DNA from: Geosporobacter ferrireducens
GTDB lineage: Bacteria; Bacillota; Clostridia; Peptostreptococcales; Thermotaleaceae
Assembly: GCF_001750685.1 (NCBI RefSeq)
Contig: NZ_CP017269.1
Coordinates: forward strand, 62,001-126,000
Length of the DNA stretch: 64,000 nt
Reading direction: 5' to 3'
Under the pieces are notes generated by a model that worked only from the letters and a program-made list of their open reading frames with translations, was not told where the DNA came from and did not search any database. Of the stretch, positions 9,233 through 17,059 are shown in pieces (position 1 is the first letter of the stretch; every line of letters begins with the position of its first letter). Position numbers and translations under genes: made by a program.

Positions 9233-9252
9233 GGTGTCTCCTCCTTTTGGAT

Positions 9253-10014
9253 TTATGAAATAAACCTTTGGATATACCAAGTCAACAGTTCTTCTTGAAA
9301 GCAGATGGTAATCAGTGCAGCTGCAGCGATAAAGGGACCGAAAGGAATCGCTTCTTTGCGTGTTTTTTGTCCTGTGGCTAATAGAATCAAAGATATAACT
9401 GCACCAATAATAAATGATAAGAAGGTCGTAATTAATATGCCTTTAATACCTAACCAGAGTCCAAGCATGCCCATCAGCTTGATATCTCCCCCACCCATGC
9501 CGCCGTTTGAAGCTATGGCAATCAGAAGAAAGAGGCCACCGCCAACCAGCAGACCTCCCAAGTGGCTCAATAGACTTATCGGAATTTTGAGGATAAAATA
9601 ACTATATAGTATGTAAATCACAGCAGCGCCTATGCCGATCAGTACGATTTCATCCGGGATAATCTGATAATCAAGGTCGATTCCAGTAACAACAATCAGC
9701 AGAGAGGCAATGAAGGTGTAAACAAAAAAATCTACTGATAATCCGAAGATATAATAAAGTAGAGAAAAAATTAACGCAGTGATCAGTTCAAAAGTAGGGT
9801 ATCTTAGAGAAATTTTTTCTCCACAATACCGGCATTTTCCGGCTGTTGAGAGATAGCTTGCTACAGGGATAAGATCAATCGGTTTTAGAGAAGTACTGCA
9901 TAGAGGGCAGTGAGAGGCTGGAAAAATGATGGATTTTTCTATGGGAATACGATAAATACAGACGTTTAAAAAAGAACCGATTAATAGTCCGTAAATAAAA
10001 ATAATGATATTCAC
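9253..10014 (-). CDS. pilD: Prepilin peptidase / N-methyltransferase
   Basis: A 253-residue polytopic aspartic protease that cleaves the class III leaders of all the pilins here and methylates the new N-terminus. The N-terminal A24-N domain has both zinc-type cysteine pairs (CPLC and CRYC). The catalytic aspartates are in DLDYQIIPD and in the GGGDIKLMG motif (GxGD type). About eight membrane segments are apparent. It is the first gene of the pilD-pilM-pilN-pilO operon, and its promoter is listed separately. Confidence 0.95.
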   Translation of the reverse strand: MNIIIFIYGLLIGSFLNVCIYRIPIEKSIIFPASHCPLCSTSLKPIDLIPVASYLSTAGKCRYCGEKISLRYPTFELITALIFSLLYYIFGLSVDFFVYTFIASLLIVVTGIDLDYQIIPDEIVLIGIGAAVIYILYSYFILKIPISLLSHLGGLLVGGGLFLLIAIASNGGMGGGDIKLMGMLGLWLGIKGILITTFLSFIIGAVISLILLATGQKTRKEAIPFGPFIAAAALITICFQEELLTWYIQRFIS

Positions 10015-10067
10015 AAGCTTCTTCCCTTCACTGATAATTTATAAAAATAGGACAATATTACTAGAAA

Positions 10068-10096
10068 ATTATACCATAATATTGAAATATTCACAA
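10068..10096 (-). promoter_or_regulatory. Sigma-A promoter of pilD-M-N-O
   Basis: TTGTGA, a 17-base spacer and TATAAT, with TGG directly before the -10 (extended -10). It lies 54 bp upstream of the pilD start, so this operon is transcribed separately from the genes further upstream. Confidence 0.75.
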
Positions 10097-10183
10097 TCCT
10101 AGGTATGCTCTGATAAGTAGAACCTTATTAAATCATTTTGTTTCATTTAACAATCATGGAAGAAAATGAATAATATTTTTTGA

Positions 10184-10272
10184 TGTCTTAGCATGAAAAA
10201 GAGCCAGCATCCTAAGACACCAACTCAATTTCCTTAATATTATCAAGCGCAATAGGAAACCGTACCTATTGC
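10184..10272 (-). repeat. Two inverted repeats in the 305-bp gap before pilD
   Basis: TGTCTTAG/CTAAGACA (10184-10191 with 10212-10219) and GCAATAGG/CCTATTGC (10249-10256 with 10265-10272). The second lies about 50 bp after the stop of the secreted-protein gene and could form its 3' hairpin, although no clear T-run follows. Apart from the pilD promoter I see nothing else between 10015 and 10319. Confidence 0.5.
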
Positions 10273-10319
10273 TTCCATGATCTTAAAGTAAAGATAGAAG
10301 AAGAAATACCTATATAATT

Positions 10320-10928
10320 TTATTGTAAGTCAGCTCCAAGTTCGATTAAGAATGCTTTTACAGCATTTCTATAAGCATTTACATCAGATTTTTGAATACC
10401 TTTAAACGTTGCACCCGGTCCCATTTCTTTTGCTACATCTGAGATGTAATTGCCATTCTTTCCGTACTTGGCTTTTAATCCGGCTTCGCTTAATAATTCA
10501 GCAGCTACTGCTGGTGCTGCAGGATATGTAGCGGTTACTGTTTGATAGGATACTACTACTTCTTCTAAATCTTCAACAGTAGTGCTTCTTTGTTTAGCTG
10601 TTACTTTTACCTCATAAATATTTGGCTCTGCGATAGCCCAATTAAAGCTAAAATTGTATGGTGAAGTTATAGCGTTTTGTGATGATGGATTGGTTGCATA
10701 TTGCTGAGTTGAGCCAACTTGTACATCATTCACATAGAGTTTTAGTTCTACACCATGAGGGGACTCAAAACCTGAGACTGCACCAGTCACTTGAACTGTC
10801 TGTGGAAAGCTTGTAAAGTATAAATCACCAATTTCATTCATTGTGATAGTTAAACCTGTAGCGAAAGCTGTCATGCTTAAACTTAATACCATTACTAACG
10901 TTAATAAAATTGCTAATACTTTTTTCAT
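10320..10928 (-). CDS. Secreted protein of unknown function, riboswitch-controlled
   Basis: A 202-residue protein with a clear signal peptide (MKKVLAILLTLVMVLSLSMT, cleaved after AFA). The mature part has a beta-rich region (about residues 25-130, alternating strands such as VQVTGAVSGF and VELKLYVNDVQVGS) suggesting an immunoglobulin-like or adhesin-type fold. A small helical C-terminal tail follows (KYGKNGNYISDVAKEMG and DVNAYRNAVKAFLIELG). I do not recognise the family. The gene is monocistronic, with its own promoter, a leader of about 230 bases carrying a probable c-di-GMP-II riboswitch, and AGAGGAG as ribosome binding site. Placement between the pilus operons suggests a surface, adhesion or pilus-associated role (inference). 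Confidence 0.8.
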   Translation of the reverse strand: MKKVLAILLTLVMVLSLSMTAFATGLTITMNEIGDLYFTSFPQTVQVTGAVSGFESPHGVELKLYVNDVQVGSTQQYATNPSSQNAITSPYNFSFNWAIAEPNIYEVKVTAKQRSTTVEDLEEVVVSYQTVTATYPAAPAVAAELLSEAGLKAKYGKNGNYISDVAKEMGPGATFKGIQKSDVNAYRNAVKAFLIELGADLQ

Positions 10929-10967
10929 TTTGCCATTCTCCTCTCACATTTTAAAATTTTCCATTGC

Positions 10968-11070
10968 AAGAGGGTCGGTTACACTACTAGCTCCATATAG
11001 CCCAAGTGTCCATATACGGACTATACTTCTCAGCTACCCCAAGTTTTAAAGCCCAAATATTGATGTAGCT
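10968..11070 (-). ncRNA. Probable cyclic di-GMP-II riboswitch
   Basis: The 3' half of this leader reads TAGTAGTGTAACCGACC (minus strand, 10973-10989), matching the diagnostic 3' block of c-di-GMP-II aptamers as I remember the Clostridium acetobutylicum structure. Over about 41 aligned bases ending there I count roughly 31 identities. The stem pair changes from GCACU/AGUGC to ACACU/AGUGU, which preserves pairing. A segment resembling GGGUUUAAAUUGGG occurs further 5' (GGGCTTTAAAACTTGGGG). The 5' half is divergent and I could not place the GGUU/AACC pseudoknot strand cleanly. No terminator lies between aptamer and gene, so control may act on ribosome access or RNA processing. Confidence 0.65.
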
Positions 11071-11166
11071 TTGACTCACCTCCATGATATGCTGTTGAAA
11101 TTAGGCATAAGTGATTCGTTTATGGGTAAAAAGTAGTAGATCATGGTAACAATTGCCTATATGTTA

Positions 11167-11195
11167 AATATAAGACATACGTAGAGGCGAGTCAA
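11167..11195 (-). promoter_or_regulatory. Sigma-A promoter of the riboswitch-controlled secreted protein
   Basis: TTGACT, a 17-base spacer and TATATT. The predicted transcript start near 11160 gives a 5' leader of about 230 bases that contains the riboswitch. Between 11200 and 11310 I see nothing further. Confidence 0.7.
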
Positions 11196-11312
11196 TGAAT
11201 TATTTTCTGCATATTTTGACAATTATTATCTGTCTTGATAAGTACTTGTATTAGCATTCAAAACTATATATTCTGATAGGTTGCAAGCAATCTATGTACT
11301 GTATTTAGATAT

Positions 11313-11347
11313 AAAAAATACCTAATCCTATTCACAAGATTAGGTAC
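11313..11347 (-). terminator. Intrinsic terminator of the pilB-to-pilin operon
   Basis: TACCTAATC pairs with GATTAGGTA over a 10-base loop, followed on the minus strand by six T. It lies about 105 bp after the last pilin-like gene and would separate it from the riboswitch gene downstream. Confidence 0.85.
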
Positions 11348-11453
11348 TTTTCTCTTCTTATAAGAATGCTTTAGTATCTTTCCACCGATCGAAAGAATAT
11401 TATTTTATCCTGTTGTTTTACTGTATGAAAAAAACAGATTTATAGATTCCTTA

Positions 11454-12197
11454 TCAGGATATTTTTGTAACGGTTACTTCTTTATTTGCGGCATTTTTGC
11501 TTGGTATAACTATTTTGAATGTAATCGTACTGCTTTTTCCATCTTTTGTCGCTGTCAGTGTCAGATTTCCTTCCCTTATTTGATTATTATGTCTGGTGAA
11601 GGTTGCTGACTTATTATCAGAAGATATATCAATGTGATTATGATGTATTGTTGTGCTGGTAAACGTAAATACAATCCCATCTGCTTCAGGTGGTACCACT
11701 ATACGCGGTTGATCATCTGTAGCTGCAGTAGAGAAACTTAAATCTACTATACTGTCAAGTGCAGCTTGTATGATTTCTTCAACCGTTGGTACTCCGGGTT
11801 CTGGAGGTTCCTCAGTTTCACCACTCCCATCGCCGCCGCTCGCGCCACTGACTGGGACTACGGTTACAATACCTGTAGAAGAATCATAGACAAACTCATT
11901 GGCTGGATTTTGTATTTCCACTTTCTCTGTTAAATGGTGTACTGTACCTGCGTTAACCGCATTAAAACGCTCACCATTATACCAAGGCGGAGAGGTGCCT
12001 TCTGCGTGCTGAATATTAACAACATTTGTTAACAGCCTGGCATTTGCGTCATCGACCCTATTCTGTGCGGATGTGATCTGATTGAGAAATCGCGGCACAG
12101 CAATGGCACTTAATATTCCTAAAACTGCAATGACAATAATCAGTTCTGTGAGTGTAAAACCTGCAGTTTTTCTTTTCTTATGAGCTTCTATAGTCAT
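11454..12197 (-). CDS. Type IV pilin-like protein with a C-terminal beta domain
   Basis: A 247-residue prepilin. KTAG precedes the processing site and FTLTELIIVIAVLGILSAIA, with Glu5, forms the helix. Residues to about 115 form a short pilin head. An acidic Gly/Pro linker (SGASGGDGSGETEEPPEPG) joins a C-terminal domain of about 110 residues with strands typical of a bacterial Ig-like or cadherin-like fold. The added domain suggests a displayed binding module on the pilus (inference). It is the last gene of the operon. Confidence 0.82.
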   Translation of the reverse strand: MTIEAHKKRKTAGFTLTELIIVIAVLGILSAIAVPRFLNQITSAQNRVDDANARLLTNVVNIQHAEGTSPPWYNGERFNAVNAGTVHHLTEKVEIQNPANEFVYDSSTGIVTVVPVSGASGGDGSGETEEPPEPGVPTVEEIIQAALDSIVDLSFSTAATDDQPRIVVPPEADGIVFTFTSTTIHHNHIDISSDNKSATFTRHNNQIREGNLTLTATKDGKSSTITFKIVIPSKNAANKEVTVTKIS

Positions 12198-12246
12198 ATG
12201 GCTCCCCTTTCAATAATTATTAAGATTAGGGTTTTCTCTCTACCTA

Positions 12247-12288
12247 GGTGCTATTAAAAGCAGCTATACTGCAACTTTTAATAGCACC
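12247..12288 (-). repeat. Hairpin between two pilin-like genes
   Basis: Perfect 14-base arms (GGTGCTATTAAAAG and CTTTTAATAGCACC) around a 14-base loop, immediately after a stop codon. No T-run follows on the minus strand, so it is better seen as an intercistronic stabiliser or a partial terminator than as a full terminator. Confidence 0.6.
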
Positions 12289-13122
12289 CTACGGGATAAC
12301 TTCAACTACAAAAGTTTTGTATCTTGTTGAATCATTTTTTCTAATTTTTGCAGTCAAAGTAGCTGTTCCTGTAAGTGGAGGATCAGCTGGATCAGCAGGT
12401 TGCTGTATATATCCATTATGTCCTATTAAACTAGGATCACTAGATGTCCAAGTGACAGTTGACCCACACTTAGGAGAAGTAGTATTTGTATAACCAAGTA
12501 TTAGCGACGCACTTTGTGAGTATCTATAATAATTGCCAATAACCTCTACAAAAACGTTATTTAAGTTGACTAAACTCCAATCAATATAAACAGCTTCTTT
12601 ATCTGAAATAGGACTGCTAAAAGCCACTACTGAACCATCTCCATCAGGTATATTACTTATAAGATTTAGGCTTGTTACGTCAGAAGAGATATTATAGTCC
12701 TGCCCCTTATAGGTTCCTTCAATAGCAAAATTTAACGTTTTATTAGACTTCTTTTCAAATTTAAGTATTGGCGAAAAATCTACTGATGTTTCATTGAGGA
12801 CATCCAGTGGAGCAACTACGTTATCTATATAATATTTGATTGTATTTCCCTCTACAACAAAATATCTTTTCCCATCTTCCAGTGGAGTAGGCAGGGCATC
12901 AAAAAACTCAACTGTATATGCATATCTCATTTCTTTTGTAATATAGTCGGCCGTCATCCTTATGTTGTGCTGAACTCTGGTCTGACTTTGACCGATATTA
13001 AAGGTTCTAATTCCAAAGATTTGAAATGAAGATATTACTAAGGTAACGATGCTGATAATGGCTAGAGTGATAAGCAGTTCTATTAAGGTTATGCCACGAC
13101 TATTATTCAATGGTCTTTTCAT
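12289..13122 (-). CDS. PilW-like pilin with an extended C-terminal region
   Basis: A 277-residue prepilin. NSRG, the processing site and ITLIELLITLAIISIVTLVI, with Glu5, are followed by RTFNIGQSQTRVQHNIRMTADYITKEMRYA, typical of PilW/GspJ-like minor pilins. The C-terminal 90 residues or so are beta-rich (TVTWTSSDPSLIGHNGYI, GTATLTAKIRKNDSTRY), recalling Big-type immunoglobulin-like repeats of surface proteins. It lies 18 bp after the preceding pilin gene. Confidence 0.8.
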   Translation of the reverse strand: MKRPLNNSRGITLIELLITLAIISIVTLVISSFQIFGIRTFNIGQSQTRVQHNIRMTADYITKEMRYAYTVEFFDALPTPLEDGKRYFVVEGNTIKYYIDNVVAPLDVLNETSVDFSPILKFEKKSNKTLNFAIEGTYKGQDYNISSDVTSLNLISNIPDGDGSVVAFSSPISDKEAVYIDWSLVNLNNVFVEVIGNYYRYSQSASLILGYTNTTSPKCGSTVTWTSSDPSLIGHNGYIQQPADPADPPLTGTATLTAKIRKNDSTRYKTFVVEVIP

Positions 13123-13140
13123 GAGAATACCTCCATTTGG

Positions 13141-13518
13141 CTATGGATTAGGAATAAACGTACCAATGTTTATTCTATATCTGCCATCATCATATTCTAT
13201 CTGTTCAACTTTACCATTAACTGTAATAGGTACTGCAACTCCTGTAAAATTAAGAGTTACAGCGACAGGCGGTAATGAAGGAATAGGGGGATTAGTAGAG
13301 GCTGTTACAGCTGTGGATGAGATAGCTAATCCTTCAATCTGGTTCTCCATAGCCTGTTGAGCAACATATCCAGCTTTCGTGAGGTTACCACCGGAAATAA
13401 TCCCTGTGATACCTGATGTAAAAATGCCTAAAAAAGCAACGGCAATAATTCCTACGATAGCTATACTTATAATGAGTTCTACGAGTGTCAAACCTTTACT
13501 ATTGTTAAAGTATTTCAT
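13141..13518 (-). CDS. PilV/GspI-like minor pilin
   Basis: A 125-residue prepilin with NSKG, the processing site and LTLVELIISIAIVGIIAVAFL. The segment GGNLTKAGYVAQQAMENQIE resembles PilV/GspI minor pilins. I place the start at the ATG at 13518, behind TAGGAGG, rather than at an in-frame ATG at 13587 that lies inside the previous gene. The stop is 18 bp before the PilW-like gene. Confidence 0.82.
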   Translation of the reverse strand: MKYFNNSKGLTLVELIISIAIVGIIAVAFLGIFTSGITGIISGGNLTKAGYVAQQAMENQIEGLAISSTAVTASTNPPIPSLPPVAVTLNFTGVAVPITVNGKVEQIEYDDGRYRINIGTFIPNP

Positions 13519-13558
13519 GATATAACCTCCTAGATTCATAAACCTAAAGAACTCACTT

Positions 13559-14722
13559 CTACGGTTTTTCCCATCGTACTTTATCAAAACTTATAATAGG
13601 ACTAGTAATACCTATGCTTCCTGCGGCGGCTGCATCAAAATATACTTTTCCCTGTCCAGATACCGTTACATTTTTTCCTATGATTGCACCATAGAATCCT
13701 CTTGAACCCATTATCGTTATATCTGCTTCAGGTGCATAGATAAATCCGCTAAAACCAGTGTTAGAATCTAGTATAGTGGTAGAAGTCATATTGTTACCCA
13801 GAAAAAGAACTAGTTTCGATGGAGAATCAGGAGTGGTTTCATTAATAAAGTTTGTTGCTGAATTACCGAAGAAAGCCTTACTCTTAACATAGATATACAG
13901 TTTGCCGCTACCGTCTATTTTAAATATCCCGTTTTGTAAATCAAGTTCTTCTACAACTAACTCAACTATATTGCCTGTTCCACCAGTATTTATTTTTGCA
14001 ATTGTATTTCTACCTTCAACAGTAAATTTTTTATATACTAGCAGGTTAGAAGAACCATCATCATTTAATCTTGCAGGCTGCACACTACCACCACCACTAC
14101 TTTTCATTAGAATATTTCCGTAGCCTGATGGGTCAACAGGAAATCCAAAGGGAGACGCAGTAAAAGAGTCATAAGATGCGCTATATCCATTAAGTCTTTG
14201 GGCTAATGTGAGCCCTCCAGAATTATTTATTGTTCCACTTTGAATGTCTCCATTAAATATTTTTGATTCCCCAGCAAGGGCTATCATATTTGTTGCACTT
14301 AAGGCATTTGTAAAAACTCCTGGGGAACTGGTAACGGTTTTTTTTAGTGTAAGTATTACTTCTGACTGTGCATTATTTACTCTTCCAATAGATTTTATAT
14401 GAACTAAGTCAGGATCCACAGCATCTTGTGTTGTAATAATATCAAAAGCACCGTCAATTCCCACAATCGTATTATTATTTGCAGTTTTATTGATTAGACT
14501 TGAGCCATTGTTAGCGGGATTTCTCATCCATGCAGCCGTGGCTTCGGCACCCGATTTAGCTAAAAAATATGCTTTTATTTTGTTATTCTGGTGAACAGCA
14601 AATTTAGTTTCTGCTACGCTAGAACCTAAAAGAGAGACGCCTAATATGGATAGTACCACCATAACTACAAGAACCATTACTAAGGCTCCACCTTTTTGAT
14701 TCTTTAAGTATCTATACATCAT
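13559..14722 (-). CDS. PilX-like protein with a beta-helix-type head
   Basis: A 387-residue protein starting with NQKG and GALVMVLVVMVVLSILGVSLL. This is a class III-like signal without Glu5, followed by FAVHQNNKIKAYFLAKSGAEATAAWM, the PilX-N helix. The long C-terminal part (about residues 140-360) has repeated short strands such as GFSGFIYAPEADITIMGSRGFYGAIIGKNV, a pattern seen in polymer-forming/bactofilin-like and DUF7305-type heads. It is the first gene after pilA, behind GGAGGGG. The large head implies a non-structural, possibly adhesive tip role (inference). Confidence 0.72.
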   Translation of the reverse strand: MMYRYLKNQKGGALVMVLVVMVVLSILGVSLLGSSVAETKFAVHQNNKIKAYFLAKSGAEATAAWMRNPANNGSSLINKTANNNTIVGIDGAFDIITTQDAVDPDLVHIKSIGRVNNAQSEVILTLKKTVTSSPGVFTNALSATNMIALAGESKIFNGDIQSGTINNSGGLTLAQRLNGYSASYDSFTASPFGFPVDPSGYGNILMKSSGGGSVQPARLNDDGSSNLLVYKKFTVEGRNTIAKINTGGTGNIVELVVEELDLQNGIFKIDGSGKLYIYVKSKAFFGNSATNFINETTPDSPSKLVLFLGNNMTSTTILDSNTGFSGFIYAPEADITIMGSRGFYGAIIGKNVTVSGQGKVYFDAAAAGSIGITSPIISFDKVRWEKP

Positions 14723-14848
14723 GACCCCTCCTGGATATGATTTGAGAATAGGTTTATGTGATAAGCTTTGCTTTTGTTTTCTAGTTTATGTGTTTTATTA
14801 AGATCCCTTAGAAGAAAAATTTTTTCTCATTTAGTATGGAAGAAAATT

Positions 14849-15029
14849 CATAAATGGGAGTCAATGCTATCAATTGACCCCCATTTATGTTTTAGTGTTT
14901 ATTTTAGGTTTCTAACATCTATCTCACGATGTAATCAAACATCCCACTTCTATCAAATGTGGTAATGGTAGCCATCCACATTTGATGGTTAGCATATTGG
15001 TGAGTCAAAGAGAACCGTCCCGATTGACT
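14849..15029. repeat. Cluster of inverted repeats between pilA and the next gene
   Basis: The 343-bp gap (14723-15065) holds three inverted repeats. One at 14849-14889 has near-perfect arms of about 18 bases (CATAAATGGGAGTCAATG and partner). One at 14952-14986 has 11-base arms (ATCAAATGTGG/CCACATTTGAT). One at 15003-15029 (AGTCAA...TTGACT) encloses GAGAACCGTCCC, a motif I associate with REP-like palindromes in clostridia. Standing directly after pilA, they could cap the abundant pilA transcript and lower expression of the genes downstream. Confidence 0.6.
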
Positions 15030-15065
15030 TATAGAGAAGCAGTATCTCGGACTCTTGATTCTTTT

Positions 15066-15551
15066 TTATGTAGTAGGTGTAACAGCAGGGTCATTTGATT
15101 TTCTATATTTTCCTGTTGCTCCATATGGTGCAGTTGTTACAGAAGAATCATAGATTACTTCAGCACTAGTAGCAGTATCTTTTACTACAAACTTTAAATG
15201 CTCTGGTACTCCTGTTACTGCTGCAACTACAGTTACTTGTATTGTAAAATTGGTATCTGTCATTTGAGTTTTAGGAATTGTTTCTAATAATCCAGCCTCT
15301 ACTAGTTTAGTAACTGTTACAGCAGTTGAATCCGAATTTGTCAGGTTTTTATCTGCTATATAGACTTTTGTCATATTTACAATCTGCCTTGCTGTTGTTC
15401 TATCTGCATCAATACGAGCGTTATTTTGCAGATTACTTAGTCTAGGAACAGCAACTAAAGAAATAATACCCAAAATTGCAATAACGACAATCAGTTCAAT
15501 AAGCGTGAAGCCTTTTCTGTTTTTCATTCTTTTTGTGAACATTTTAATCAT
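15066..15551 (-). CDS. pilA: Major type IV pilin
   Basis: A 161-residue prepilin. The short basic leader ends in NRKG, then FTLIELIVVIAILGIISLVAVP, with Glu5 and Pro22 as in major pilins. The helix continues into a Thr/Ala/Val-rich head with few cysteines. I place the start at 15551, six bases after GGAGGAG; an upstream in-frame ATG (15635) would prepend a lysine/arginine-rich stretch encoded by the purine-rich leader. Position directly after pilC and the repeat cluster that follows support it as the main subunit. Confidence 0.85.
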   Translation of the reverse strand: MIKMFTKRMKNRKGFTLIELIVVIAILGIISLVAVPRLSNLQNNARIDADRTTARQIVNMTKVYIADKNLTNSDSTAVTVTKLVEAGLLETIPKTQMTDTNFTIQVTVVAAVTGVPEHLKFVVKDTATSAEVIYDSSVTTAPYGATGKYRKSNDPAVTPTT

Positions 15552-15677
15552 ACATTTCTCCTCCTTAGTTTTATTCTCTCTCTTTCTCCTCCTATATCTT
15601 CCTATGTTCTTTCTACTCTTTTTTTTACCCATCACCCCCAGGATAAGGCCTATAGTTGCTTTTCAATCTACTATTCA

Positions 15678-15707
15678 GGATAAATGATAGCCAGCTTCTA
15701 TTTATCC
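15678..15707 (-). repeat. Hairpin after pilC, upstream of pilA
   Basis: GGATAAAT pairs with ATTTATCC over 14 bases, 11 bp after the pilC stop. The same stretch contains TTGTGG, 16 bases and TATCAT, a possible weak promoter for pilA. The two readings are not exclusive. Confidence 0.45.
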
Positions 15708-15718
15708 ACAAAACCGTC

Positions 15719-16924
15719 TTATTGCACTGTTTTGAGCATATCAAACATGGGCAGTACCATAGCGATAACGATGAATCCGATGACTAATCCCATCACTAAA
15801 ATCATTACAGGCTCAAACAATGTAATCATCTTCTGCAGGGATGCTTCCACTTCCTCATCGTAAAAGTTGGCTGTTTTCTCTAAGATATCATCTAAGGTAC
15901 CGGATTCTTCACCGATATGAATCATATTATCCACCATGGGCGGGAAAATACCCAATCGTTTTACCGGTGGGGCTAAAGGGGCTCCCCTGCGTACCTCCTC
16001 CCGTACCTTCATGATGCCGTCAGCAGCCACTTTATTGCCTACTACATTGGCTACGTTTTCCATGGCCTGCAGCAGTGGAATCCCGCTGGCCATCAGAGTG
16101 GACAGGGTTCTCGCAAATCGGGCTGTGATAATCTTCTGGTTCAAGCTACCTATTACTGGCAGACGAAGTTTCAGTCTATCAAACTGAAGTCGTCCGGCGG
16201 AAGTTAGGATATAGCGTTTGGTGCCGTAAATCAATGCAATGGTTCCGGATAAAAACAGATACCAGTAATTTTTCAGAAGTTCACTGAATTTCATTAGAAT
16301 TCTCGTAGGCAGCGGCAGTGGTACGCCGCTGCCTTGAAACATTCCGATGAAGGTCGGCATAACAAAGGTTAATAAAAAAATCACCACTGTTACCGACACG
16401 ATGCTGAGGATGATGGGGTAAACCATAGCCCCTTTGATCTTGCTATTGATCTTGGTTTCCTTTTCATAATGGACTGCCATTCGCTCCAGGATGGTATCAA
16501 GGGAGCCGCTGGCTTCACCTGCTTCTATCATATAGATCAGCAGTTCCGGAAATACATCCAGGTGTTTTTTGAGAGACTCGGAGAAGGTCAAGCCTTTTTG
16601 TACATTTTCATAGACTTCACCGATTGTGTTTTTCAGTTTTTTATGTTCTGTCTGCATCCGCAGAATATCCAAACAGTTAATAATCGGTACGCCGGCATTG
16701 AGCATGGAGTAGGACTGGCGGCAGAATACGGCGAGATCTTTCGTTCTTACTCCGCCGAAGAGGTTTACCTCCCGCATCTGGCTGTCTACGTCCTCTTGGA
16801 TCATCACAGGATAGCTGTTGTTGCCCCGGAGCATCTGGATGACGTCATTCCGGCTGTTTGCCACGAAGGTGCCTTGGAGGCTTTGACCGTTGACGCTGAT
16901 GGCTTTATATTTATATGTAGGCAT
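15719..16924 (-). CDS. pilC: PilC, type IV pilus inner-membrane platform protein
   Basis: A 401-residue membrane protein with two T2SSF domains (about residues 65-190 and 265-390) and three membrane helices. Recognisable segments are DLAVFCRQSYSMLNAGVPI, IYMIEAGEASGSLD and, in the second domain, ARFARTLSTLMASGIPLLQA and NMIHIGEESGTLDDIL. It forms the platform that the PilB and PilT motors turn. The length is normal, and it lies between pilT and pilA. Confidence 0.95.
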   Translation of the reverse strand: MPTYKYKAISVNGQSLQGTFVANSRNDVIQMLRGNNSYPVMIQEDVDSQMREVNLFGGVRTKDLAVFCRQSYSMLNAGVPIINCLDILRMQTEHKKLKNTIGEVYENVQKGLTFSESLKKHLDVFPELLIYMIEAGEASGSLDTILERMAVHYEKETKINSKIKGAMVYPIILSIVSVTVVIFLLTFVMPTFIGMFQGSGVPLPLPTRILMKFSELLKNYWYLFLSGTIALIYGTKRYILTSAGRLQFDRLKLRLPVIGSLNQKIITARFARTLSTLMASGIPLLQAMENVANVVGNKVAADGIMKVREEVRRGAPLAPPVKRLGIFPPMVDNMIHIGEESGTLDDILEKTANFYDEEVEASLQKMITLFEPVMILVMGLVIGFIVIAMVLPMFDMLKTVQ

Positions 16925-16956
16925 TTGATCACCTCGGTTCGCTGTGTGAGTTTTGC

Positions 16957-16978
16957 GGAACGACGAGGGCGTCGTTCC
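16957..16978. repeat. REP-like palindrome between pilT and pilC
   Basis: GGAACGACG, a four-base loop and CGTCGTTCC form a perfect GC-rich hairpin with GTAGGG continuing on one side. It contrasts with the AT-rich surroundings and resembles dispersed palindromes (of the type GTAGGGAACGAC) that I have seen in many Firmicutes genomes. Confidence 0.6.
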
Positions 16979-17059
16979 CTACACATTATTTTGTTATACT
17001 CTGGTAGACACGAGGTCCATCCCCATGTTTTTTAGGTAGACCTGCAGGTCCGTTATCAA

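Noticed and set aside
10987..11085. A 32-codon open frame on the minus strand upstream of the secreted protein
   Set aside because: It overlaps the riboswitch candidate exactly, has no ribosome binding site before its ATG, and is better explained by the conserved RNA.
14849..15029. Repeat cluster considered as a CRISPR array
   Set aside because: The repeats differ in sequence, are inverted rather than direct, and have no regular spacers; no cas genes are present.
16469..17035. 188-codon plus-strand open frame opposite pilC
   Set aside because: No family features, and it lies mostly inside the antisense of a highly conserved gene.
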